Below are positions 6,758-13,408 of a stretch of DNA of 15,472 nt, in pieces. The notes below the pieces were generated by a model that searched no databases, was not told the origin of the DNA, and was given only the letters and a program-made list of their open reading frames with translations. Position numbers and translations under genes: made by a program. Location of the stretch: positions 1 to 15,472 of the forward strand of contig ONPH01000015.1 in the NCBI GenBank assembly GCA_900319655.1. Direction: 5' to 3'. This stretch comes from an uncultured Eubacteriales bacterium (GTDB lineage Bacteria; Bacillota; Clostridia; Oscillospirales; Acutalibacteraceae). Position 1 is the stretch's first letter. Each line of letters starts with the position of its first letter.

Positions 6758-8053
6758 ATGAATGAGAGAGCGATAAAAAAACTCAGGCATAAATTCATCT
6801 TGACGGCGACAATATCGTTTGTCGGCGTAATGGTGGTTATGTTCCTGATTATCTATTCGGTGAACGTTGTGACAACCCTGCGCCAAATTTCTTACACCTT
6901 CACCTACCTCTATGAGCATGACGGCGAAATAACCGTCGACGACAACGCAAATAAAGAGGAATTGATGAAGGAAATCCGCCCCGAGGACAGGAACTTTTTT
7001 ATTCAGGCGGCTCAGGATTTGTTAAATACCGGCTTTAGCTCGACCGAGTTTATCTACTCAATCCGATACTTTTCCGTGACATACAATTCCGACAACCAGC
7101 CTGTTAAGGTTGTATCAAAGCATATGGCGATGGTCGACGATACCCAGGCGGTAAAGATTGCCGACAAGGCGCTTAAAAGCAGTGATGACAGCGGCAATTA
7201 CGACGGAATGATGTATCAGAAAAAGAAGGTCGGCAACAACACGCTGGTAATTTTTGTCGACGTCAGCGGACAGTTCGCAAACGTCCGCCGAATCGGCAGT
7301 ATTCTCGTGGCGATTACGCTGCTCGGTTCAATCCTCGCGCTGATTGTGTTCAGGCTTATTTCGGAAAGGGTTATCAGACCTGAAATCGAAGCCGCCGAAC
7401 AGCAAAAGCGGTTTATTACAAACGCAGGTCACGAGCTGAAAACACCGCTCGCGGTAATCCGCGCCAACACCGAGCTGGAGATGATGATGCACGGCGAGGA
7501 CGAGTGGAACCAGTCGACAATGAACCAGGTTGACCGTATGACCGGGCTTATCAGAGATCTTGTGCTCGTCGCAAAAGCCGAGGAGCAGGAGGACAAAAAG
7601 GAGCTCTCTGTAATCGACGCTTCCGAAACCGTCAAAAAGGCGGTTGATGATTTTTCGTCGGTCGCCGAGAAAAACGGCATTAAGCTTGCGCAGGAAATCG
7701 CTGACGGCGTGTCGCTTAAGATGAACCCCGACCTGCTCACCCAGCTCGCCGTAATACTCACAGACAACGCGGTTAAATACTGCGACGAAAACGGCACAGT
7801 GACCGTTAAGCTCGTTCAAAAGGGCAAGGGAATCCGCCTTGCTGTGTCGAACAACTACGCCGAGGGCGGCGGAGTTGACTACAGCAAATTTTTCGACCGT
7901 TTCTACCGTAAGGACGAAAGCCATAACATCGACAAGGGCGGCTACGGAATCGGACTGTCCATCGCTGAGGGTATTGTTTCAAAGTACAACGGAAGCATAA
8001 ACGCCTCGTGGAAGGACGGCGTAATTACCTTCGAATGTAAAATTAAAGGATAA
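6758..8053 (+). CDS. Membrane sensor histidine kinase
   Basis: A 431-residue kinase paired with the preceding regulator. Two membrane helices (about 13-36 and 179-200) flank an extracytoplasmic region of about 140 residues with no recognised domain. The HisKA dimerisation domain has the phosphorylated H225 in FITNAGHELKTPLAVIRANTE. The HATPase_c domain shows the N-box ILTDNAVKY (333-341), the F-box FFDRFYRKDESHN (378-390) and the G2 box GGYGIGLSIAEGIV (394-407). I see no separate HAMP domain; only a short linker (about 201-215) joins TM2 to HisKA. TAGGAGTG at 6745-6752 overlaps the regulator's stop codon and is the ribosome binding site. The gene ends in a strong hairpin. The signal sensed is unknown. 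Confidence 0.93.
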   Translation: MNERAIKKLRHKFILTATISFVGVMVVMFLIIYSVNVVTTLRQISYTFTYLYEHDGEITVDDNANKEELMKEIRPEDRNFFIQAAQDLLNTGFSSTEFIYSIRYFSVTYNSDNQPVKVVSKHMAMVDDTQAVKIADKALKSSDDSGNYDGMMYQKKKVGNNTLVIFVDVSGQFANVRRIGSILVAITLLGSILALIVFRLISERVIRPEIEAAEQQKRFITNAGHELKTPLAVIRANTELEMMMHGEDEWNQSTMNQVDRMTGLIRDLVLVAKAEEQEDKKELSVIDASETVKKAVDDFSSVAEKNGIKLAQEIADGVSLKMNPDLLTQLAVILTDNAVKYCDENGTVTVKLVQKGKGIRLAVSNNYAEGGGVDYSKFFDRFYRKDESHNIDKGGYGIGLSIAEGIVSKYNGSINASWKDGVITFECKIKG

Positions 8054-8096
8054 TAAAATGACCGTTTGCAAATTATGCAGACGGTCATTGTTTACT
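8054..8096. terminator. Bidirectional terminator between the histidine kinase and the convergent flavoprotein gene
   Basis: A 14-bp stem (8057-8070 with 8076-8089, one G-T wobble) around the 5-base loop AATTA. The plus-strand tail, TGTTTACTTATT, is only moderately T-rich. On the minus strand the stem is followed by the complement of TAATAAAA, which makes a better U-tract. It probably serves both genes. Confidence 0.75.
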
Positions 8097-9207
8097 TATT
8101 GCTCTTGTAATCTTTATACAGCCTGAAAAGCTGACGGTATTCGTAGTTGTATTCCTCAACGGCGTTGTCAAAGTAAAAGCTGACAAATTTCTGCTTACCC
8201 TTTGCTTTGTTCAGCATTTTACTGAATATCGGCTTGGAGTAAAACAGCTTTTGCGCCTTCTTGCCGTCGGTCACGGCGCGTTTTAATGACTTAACGCTGT
8301 CAAGATAAACGCCTTTCGGGCTCTTACTTTGCATAGCCTGCGCCGCGGGAATTCCCAACTGCAACGCCATATACAGCCCTTCGCTCGAGATTGGGTCGGC
8401 AAAGCCTGCCGAATCACCTGCAAGCATAACGTTTTCGGGCAGCTTGTTTTGATTTACAACCTCGCCGTAAGGCAAGAACGCCCCTACGTACTTTACTTCA
8501 TCGGGATTAACGTCCATATCGAGCAGAAAATCCGCGAGAATTTCTTTATAGTCAACCTCTTTTTTATACTGGTTGACCGCTCCTGCGCAGACGGTATCGC
8601 CGTGCGGAAATACCCAGATATATCCGCCGTCGATGTACTCAAAGTAAATATCAATGCTTTCGGTATTTAGCTTCTCCTTCGGGATGTACGCCTCAATTCC
8701 AAACGCGAGCTTATCCTTTTTAAGCCCGAGCTTTTTGCGGCTCATACTCAGCGCGCCGTTGGCAAAAACAAGGTATTTGTATTCAACCGTCTTTCCGCTT
8801 TTTAGGTGAATTATATTTGCGATGCAGTCAATTCTCCTGACCGTTTCGCCCTCAAAAATCGCACCGTCGAGGTTTTTGTAGCGCTGAACCAAAGCGTTGT
8901 CAAAGTCAAACCGCTTGACAAGACGCACGGGATTTTTAAGCGGAGCGCTTACAAGCTCGTCATTACCTCTTAAAAGCCTGATTTGCGAAGCGCTGTCGCA
9001 GAACAGACTGTCGGTATCTTCCTCACCGAACAGCTTGTTAATCAGGCGGAAGGTCTTGCCGGTGACAAGCCCTGCGCAGGTTTTTCTGCGCGGAAAAACC
9101 GCCTTGTCTATTATGCAGTTGCTTATGCCGCGCCGCTGCAGGGTTATTCCGCAAGCCGTGCCGCACGGCCCTGCACCGATAATCACGGTGTTGTATTTAA
9201 CAGACAT
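8092..9207 (-). CDS. Geranylgeranyl-reductase-family FAD-dependent oxidoreductase
   Basis: A 371-residue flavoprotein of the geranylgeranyl reductase / p-hydroxybenzoate hydroxylase-like group. The N-terminal dinucleotide-binding motif is VIIGAGPCGTACGITLQRRG (8-27). FPRRKTCAGLVTG (38-50) is the family's conserved K-x-C-(A/G)-G segment beside the flavin. GDSAGFADPISSEGLYMAL (264-282) is the second FAD-binding motif that contacts the ribityl chain. Family members reduce isoprenoid double bonds or act on other lipophilic substrates; the actual substrate here is unknown. There is no signal peptide or clear membrane helix. The start is set by an AGAGGA ribosome binding site at 9213-9218 on the minus strand, 6-10 bases upstream. 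It shares its divergent promoter region with the large deaminase-like gene; whether the two are functionally related is unknown. Confidence 0.85.
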   Translation of the reverse strand: MSVKYNTVIIGAGPCGTACGITLQRRGISNCIIDKAVFPRRKTCAGLVTGKTFRLINKLFGEEDTDSLFCDSASQIRLLRGNDELVSAPLKNPVRLVKRFDFDNALVQRYKNLDGAIFEGETVRRIDCIANIIHLKSGKTVEYKYLVFANGALSMSRKKLGLKKDKLAFGIEAYIPKEKLNTESIDIYFEYIDGGYIWVFPHGDTVCAGAVNQYKKEVDYKEILADFLLDMDVNPDEVKYVGAFLPYGEVVNQNKLPENVMLAGDSAGFADPISSEGLYMALQLGIPAAQAMQSKSPKGVYLDSVKSLKRAVTDGKKAQKLFYSKPIFSKMLNKAKGKQKFVSFYFDNAVEEYNYEYRQLFRLYKDYKSNK

Positions 9208-9237
9208 CTCTATCCTCTTTCATAACAATATATTTTA

Positions 9238-9265
9238 ATTATAGCATCAGCGGACTTTTTGTCAA
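9238..9265 (-). promoter_or_regulatory. Consensus sigma-A promoter for the flavoprotein gene
   Basis: On the minus strand a perfect TTGACA (9265-9260) and a perfect TATAAT (9243-9238) are 16 bp apart. The expected transcript starts about 25 bases before the ATG, just upstream of the ribosome binding site. Confidence 0.75.
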
Positions 9266-9274
9266 CAAATCGTA

Positions 9275-9303
9275 TTGCAAAAACCGCGCCGATGTTGTAT
9301 CAT
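9275..9303 (+). promoter_or_regulatory. Sigma-A-type promoter for the deaminase-like gene
   Basis: TTGCAA at 9275-9280 and TATCAT at 9298-9303 are 17 bp apart. The ribosome binding site AGGGTGAG at 9322-9329 precedes the ATG at 9333. Its -35 box lies about 10 bp from the -35 box of the divergent flavoprotein promoter, so the two promoters sit back to back. Confidence 0.55.
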
Positions 9304-9332
9304 AAATTAAATAATAAAAACAGGGTGAGAAA

Positions 9333-11798
9333 ATGGCGTATTTCGGAAAATTTTATCTCGATAAGGAAAAGGATATAATAGTTGAGCTTAGTATGGAGCA
9401 AAGCGGACTTTTTTACGTTCTGCGCACTCCAAACCATGCTAAGGGAAACTTAATAACCAACCTTGCGAACCTCTGCAATTTAAAACTCAGCACAGGCGAC
9501 GACGGTTTAAAGATAATCAGGGGAGAAGTGCCCTGCTATATTGATGAGCGTAACCGCGAGGTATATGTTTTCCGCCTTGCCGATACCAAGGTTGCAAACA
9601 TCTATCCCGACGGCGAAATTGAGCGAAAGGCGTATATCCCTGCGATTTCCAAAACCCTGATGAGCCAGACAAAGGACTACCGCCTCGACCACAAAAAAAC
9701 GCTCGTAAAAACCTACATCCGCCGCGAGTGCAAGTTCCGAACCGACCTTCACACCCATATGAACGCAAACCTCGACGCCGATTTGCTGATTGCTCTCGGA
9801 ATTTACCACCAGATAAAATATCCGCTCTACTATATAAAAAAGCTAAAGCTCAGGTGCACCGACATTCAGAACGAGAAGCTTCGGGAGCAGAGGAAGGCTG
9901 TCGCGGAAAAGTACGCCGACAGTCCGCTAAAGGGCAAGTACCACACACGCAAAATCGACGACAACACCTTTATAAACTTCGCGGATTTAATCTTAAATAA
10001 CCTCGAAAACGCCGCGTATAATATCCCGAAAATCCGCGCGTCGCTCACCATTCTAAAGGACGGACAGGCTGTGTTTACAAACCTCGAAAAGGTCTATCTG
10101 TACCGCTATGTGTTCACAAAGGGCACGCCGTCCGAAAATCAAATTCCGCTTAAAATGTTCAGGAACATCCCCGATTCCGACATAGCCTCGGCGGTCGGCA
10201 GAATGATTGCCGACGGAAAAAGCCCCGACTACCGCGGTTTTGGGCTGTTTGAAAATAAACTGTTATGGATTGCGCGCAGCAGTAAAAGCCGCGGCGTAAA
10301 ATATCTCGAAATCTCAGACACCACCCTCGTAAAGTATGACGCCGCCGCAAAAATGCTCGCAAGCGTTCACCGCGTAATGCCCTTAATCACACGCGAAACA
10401 GGCGTTGTTATCCGCTTCCTCGCTTCAATCCGCCGTATTCCGCTCACAATCGTCAGGGACAGGGCAAAGCTTTTTGAGGACGTTCAACGCCAGCTTCGGG
10501 TTATCAGGGCAATCGCCCCTGACCCGTACGTTGCAGGCAGCGACATCATCGGAGAGGAGATTAACGACATCCGCGAGCTGCAGCCCGTACTTCGTGAGCT
10601 CGTCTCGGTCGCGGCTGAAAACGACGGCTTTGTAATCAGAATTCACGCAGGAGAAAACGACAGCCTGCGCGACAACGTCGCAAACAGCCTTGCCTGCGTT
10701 AAGGAGTCGCTTTCAGAAGGACAAAAAATGCCGTATCTGCGAATCGGTCACGGACTTTACACCGCGAACCTCAACTCGCCCAAGGGCAAGCAGCTTATTG
10801 AGGATTTGCGCGAGAGCCGCGCCGTGCTCGAATTCCAGCTAACCTCAAACGTCCGCCTTAACAACCTAACCGCCCTTGCAAACCACCCGTTAAAGCAGTA
10901 CCTCAGGGGTGGAGTAAGCTGCGTTCAGGGCACTGACGGCGGCGCGATCTACGGCACGGACTCAATCGACGAACAGCTCGCGCTCGAAAGGCTACTCGAT
11001 TTAAGCTATGACGATATGCTCAAAATGCGCGAGAGCGAAAACCGCGTGTTAACCAAAAGCCTTGACGTGTTCAATAAAAAAGCTGAGAGCTTCAACGCGC
11101 TGTTAAACGGAGAAGATATAGAAGAATTCCTAAATAAAAGGATTGAGCAGACTGCGCAGGACGAGAGCGAAATCATAATTTCACCCCAAAAGCTCGACAG
11201 CGAATCCGCCCTAAAGGAGCAGATTCGCGAAATCCCTACCGACAAAGTGCCCGTTATCCTGCTCGGAGGAAGCTTCAACAGCCGCAGCCGCTCAACGCGG
11301 ACTAAGCCCAAGCTCAAGGAGCTTGTAAGGCTGCTGACCGAAAGGCTTGACCCCGACAAGGTTTGCTTTGTAATCGGCAACCGCCTTACGGTCTATGAGC
11401 GTGAGCTTGCGGAGCTTGCAGGCGAAAGGTTTGAAATTTACGCCATTGTTCCCACGCGAATCACCCCTGCCGAGGCTTCAAGGCTTAAACGCGCAAACGT
11501 GGGTATTCGCGTTTCGATAGAGCCAACGGGAATGGGACTTTACAAAAGCTTTGCATACGAAATTTTCAAGCGCAGACCATCGGTGGTAGTCGCCCTCGAC
11601 GGCAACTCCGCAGGAGCAAATACAATTCAGGAAGCCAAAAACGGCAAGCGCGAGGCGCGTATTTTCGTCTACCGCGGAGCAAAGGTGCTCTACTCAAAGG
11701 CTCAGGCAATTCAGGGCTATGTCAGCACCTTTGACGGTTCGGAGGTAATCGACAGCATTATCGCCTCGGTAGATAAGGTCTACAATAAGATGAAATAA
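9333..11798 (+). CDS. Large adenosine-deaminase-fold protein fused to a C-terminal Rossmann-like domain
   Basis: An 821-residue protein, over twice the length of an ordinary adenosine deaminase. Residues 1-130 form an uncharacterised, apparently beta-rich region. The ADA core covers about 134-570 with landmarks in the right order: RTDLHTHMNANLDAD (H140, H142 metal ligands), GVKYLEIS (321-328), VVIRFLASIRR (358-368), GSDIIGEE (402-409, the G-x-D-x-x-G-x-E motif), VIRIHAGEN (H438, catalytic-type E441), RIGHGLYT (H473), FQLTSNVRLNNL (501-512) and VQGTDGGAIY (D535). Where ADA has DD, here it is D535-G536. A region between residues 155 and 320 is much longer than in ADA. After a linker (about 571-637), residues 638-790 look Rossmann-like: VILLGGSFNS, VCFVIGN, EIYAIVPT, and VVVALDGNSAGANTIQEAKN, which recalls nucleotide-binding SLOG/LOG-type folds. 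Probably a zinc-dependent deaminase acting on a purine or nucleotide, but the substrate and role are unknown. No partner gene is in the operon. Confidence 0.8.
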   Translation: MAYFGKFYLDKEKDIIVELSMEQSGLFYVLRTPNHAKGNLITNLANLCNLKLSTGDDGLKIIRGEVPCYIDERNREVYVFRLADTKVANIYPDGEIERKAYIPAISKTLMSQTKDYRLDHKKTLVKTYIRRECKFRTDLHTHMNANLDADLLIALGIYHQIKYPLYYIKKLKLRCTDIQNEKLREQRKAVAEKYADSPLKGKYHTRKIDDNTFINFADLILNNLENAAYNIPKIRASLTILKDGQAVFTNLEKVYLYRYVFTKGTPSENQIPLKMFRNIPDSDIASAVGRMIADGKSPDYRGFGLFENKLLWIARSSKSRGVKYLEISDTTLVKYDAAAKMLASVHRVMPLITRETGVVIRFLASIRRIPLTIVRDRAKLFEDVQRQLRVIRAIAPDPYVAGSDIIGEEINDIRELQPVLRELVSVAAENDGFVIRIHAGENDSLRDNVANSLACVKESLSEGQKMPYLRIGHGLYTANLNSPKGKQLIEDLRESRAVLEFQLTSNVRLNNLTALANHPLKQYLRGGVSCVQGTDGGAIYGTDSIDEQLALERLLDLSYDDMLKMRESENRVLTKSLDVFNKKAESFNALLNGEDIEEFLNKRIEQTAQDESEIIISPQKLDSESALKEQIREIPTDKVPVILLGGSFNSRSRSTRTKPKLKELVRLLTERLDPDKVCFVIGNRLTVYERELAELAGERFEIYAIVPTRITPAEASRLKRANVGIRVSIEPTGMGLYKSFAYEIFKRRPSVVVALDGNSAGANTIQEAKNGKREARIFVYRGAKVLYSKAQAIQGYVSTFDGSEVIDSIIASVDKVYNKMK

Positions 11799-11802
11799 AA
11801 AA

Positions 11803-11853
11803 TTTAAAATATTTAAGATTTTTAAGGTTCGTTTAAGTTTACCGCCCTATAAT
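11803..11853 (+). promoter_or_regulatory. TTTAAG direct-repeat operator with TATAAT box (CiaR-type promoter)
   Basis: TTTAAG occurs at 11812-11817, 11821-11826 and 11832-11837, with a TTTAAA at 11803-11808. The last two TTTAAG copies form TTTAAG-N5-TTTAAG and end exactly 10 bp before a perfect TATAAT at 11848-11853. No TTGACA-like -35 box is found at the normal distance. In Streptococcus pneumoniae this direct repeat replacing the -35 box is the known binding site of the response regulator CiaR. Activation by the regulator at 6085 is inferred. Confidence 0.65.
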
Positions 11854-11870
11854 CAGCGCATAAACTTAAA
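11832..11870. repeat. Perfect 10-bp inverted repeat around the -10 box
   Basis: TTTAAGTTTA at 11832-11841 is the exact reverse complement of TAAACTTAAA at 11861-11870, with 19 bases between them that contain the TATAAT box. The left arm includes the proximal TTTAAG operator half; the right arm begins near the expected transcription start and runs into the AAAGGAGG ribosome binding site at 11868-11875. Confidence 0.7.
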
Positions 11871-12411
11871 GGAGGTTACTGTTATGTTAAAAAAATCTTT
11901 GGTAATTATTATTTCGGCACTCATCATTTCTTCCTTCGCGGCTTGCACCGGCAACGCAGGTCAGAGCTCGGCAGACTCGTCAAGCGTAACTTCCGGTTCT
12001 GCTGTATCGGCAGATTCATCAAGCTCAGGCAACTCGTCAAGCTCAGACAGCGGGGAAGTCACCTTCTCGGGATATGAAAAGGGAATAATCGACACAACAA
12101 ATATATTCACAAAACGCGACCTTACCCAGACCGCCGACACTTCCTCGGCAAAAACCCTCGAGGTTTCCGACGGTCAGACCTTGAAAATAACTGAGGAAGG
12201 CGTTTATGTAATCAAAGGCATAGCCAAAAACTGCACAATCAGGGTTGAGGCTGACGACACAGCAAAGGTTCAGCTCGTGCTCGACGGCGTTAGCATTACT
12301 AACGACAGCACTCCGGCAATTTACGTTGTATCTGCCGACAAGTGCTTTGTCACCACCGGCGCCGACAGCACACTTTCCGTAACAGGCGCGTTCACAGCGG
12401 ACAGCGACACC

Positions 12412-12417
12412 ATACCG
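12412..12417 (+). other. Frameshift point (one base apparently missing)
   Basis: Upstream frame reads ...ADSDTI up to 12414; the family pattern resumes as DAVIFSKDDLVLNG from 12417 in the -1 frame. Two bases remain between, so a single missing base restores one open frame. There is no homopolymer and no X-XXY-YYZ slippery heptamer at the site. Confidence 0.75.
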
Positions 12418-13092
12418 ACGCGGTTATCTTCTCAAAGGACGACCTCGTACTCAACGGCACAGCCGCCCTCACAATCAACTCAGCGCAGGGCAACGGCGTA
12501 ACCGGCAAGGACGACGTTAAGGTTACAGGCGGAACATATAACATCACTTCCGCACTCGACAGCATTGAGGCTAACGACTCAATCGCCATTTACGACGGCA
12601 CGTTCACAATCAACTCCTCAAAGGACGGTCTCCACAGCGAGAACAGCGACGACGACACCAAGGGATATGTTTATATCCACGGCGGCACTTTCACAATCAA
12701 CGCCAAGAGCGACGCGGTTCAGGCGACTACCTATCTGCAGGTTGACGGCGGCACATTCAAGCTCACCGCGGCAGAGGGCTTTGAGGCAACCTCGATCCAG
12801 ATTAACGACGGCACGATTGAAATTTCCGCTTCCGACGACGGTATCAACGGCACTCAAAAGAGCAATTCTGTCGGCACTCCGAATATTGAGATTAACGGCG
12901 GCAAGCTGACAATCGTTATGGGTCAGGGTGACACCGACGCGATTGACTGCAACGGCAACATCACCGTAAACGGCGGTACAATCGACATCACAGCCCAGAT
13001 GTCATCGTTTGACTACGACGGCACAGCAACCTATAACGGCGGCACAATCATCATCAACGGTCAGGAGGTCAACTCAATTCCGCAGTCCATGA

Positions 13093-13149
13093 TGGGCGGC
13101 GGCGGAATGGGCGGCAGAGGCGGCATGGGCGGTCAGATGGGCGGTCAGG
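13093..13149 (+). repeat. Low-complexity Gly/Met-coding stretch
   Basis: Repeated GGCGGC and ATGGGCGG units code for MMGGGGMGGRGGMGGQMGGQ near the C terminus of the lipoprotein. It is a short tandem-like low-complexity tract in an otherwise ordinary gene. Confidence 0.8.
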
Positions 13150-13225
13150 CTCCCGACGCACAGAACGGCAACGGTTTCGGCGGCAACGGATTCGCAAGAT
13201 AATTTGTAATAAAAAGCATAACTCG

Positions 13226-13258
13226 AAAGCGGCAGTCAAAACGGCTGCCGCTTTTTTG
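13226..13258 (+). terminator. Rho-independent terminator after the lipoprotein gene
   Basis: A perfect 10-bp GC-rich stem (AAAGCGGCAG at 13226-13235 with CTGCCGCTTT at 13245-13254), a 9-base loop, and a T-run up to 13257. Confidence 0.9.
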
Positions 13259-13340
13259 GTTGTCCAATGAAAAATACCACAAAACGCCCTTGATTTTACC
13301 CCATAATAACCCAAAATATGACAAAAAGGTTTCAAAACAC

Positions 13341-13370
13341 TTGACTAAACACCCCTTTTTGAGGTATTAT
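13341..13370 (+). promoter_or_regulatory. Promoter region of the secreted fibronectin-III / CHAP-like protein gene
   Basis: TTGACT at 13341-13346 and TATTAT at 13365-13370 are 18 bp apart. ACAAAAAGGT is present twice in direct orientation (13321-13330 and 13374-13383), and CCTTTTT at 13354-13360 forms an inverted repeat with AAAAAGG at 13376-13382 across the -10 box; these could be an operator. A good ribosome binding site, AAAGGAG, precedes the ATG at 13409. The rest of 13259-13320 holds nothing I recognise. Confidence 0.55.
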
Positions 13371-13408
13371 ATTACAAAAAGGTAACAAATTCCCAAAGGA
13401 GTAATATA

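Larger units (their letters stand above)
11884..13202 (+). pseudogene. Cthe_2159-type carbohydrate-binding surface lipoprotein, interrupted by a frameshift
   Basis: One gene read in two frames: 11884-12501 (first part) and, from about 12417 to 13202, the rest. Joined, it would be about 439 residues. It starts with a lipoprotein signal: KK, a hydrophobic stretch and the lipobox SFAAC (Cys 21), then a Ser-rich linker (about 28-57). The body is a series of beta-helix-like turns with recurring VNGGT/IDGGTF and S-x-D-G/A-I/V elements (for example KDDVKVTGGTYNI, YIHGGTFTINAKSDAVQ, EINGGKLTI), as in the PF14262 family, whose founding member Cthe_2159 binds acidic polysaccharide (polygalacturonate). 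The end is a Gly/Met-rich tail. AAAGGAGG at 11868-11875 gives a strong start. The second half has no credible start of its own: its frame opens with a GTG at 12342 without a ribosome binding site. Expected location is the outer face of the membrane. Whether the break is real or a sequencing error is open. Confidence 0.8.

Noticed and set aside
7328..7924. 198-codon minus-strand open frame inside the histidine kinase gene
   Set aside because: It lies fully opposite conserved HisKA/HATPase motifs and has no start signal.
9333..11798. Calling this a RADAR (RdrB) locus
   Set aside because: No RdrA-like ATPase is next to it, and the C-terminal Rossmann-like domain is not something I can match to RdrB by eye.
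12405..12425. Programmed -1 ribosomal frameshift in the lipoprotein gene
   Set aside because: No slippery heptamer and no obvious stimulatory hairpin directly downstream; a mutation or sequencing error is simpler.
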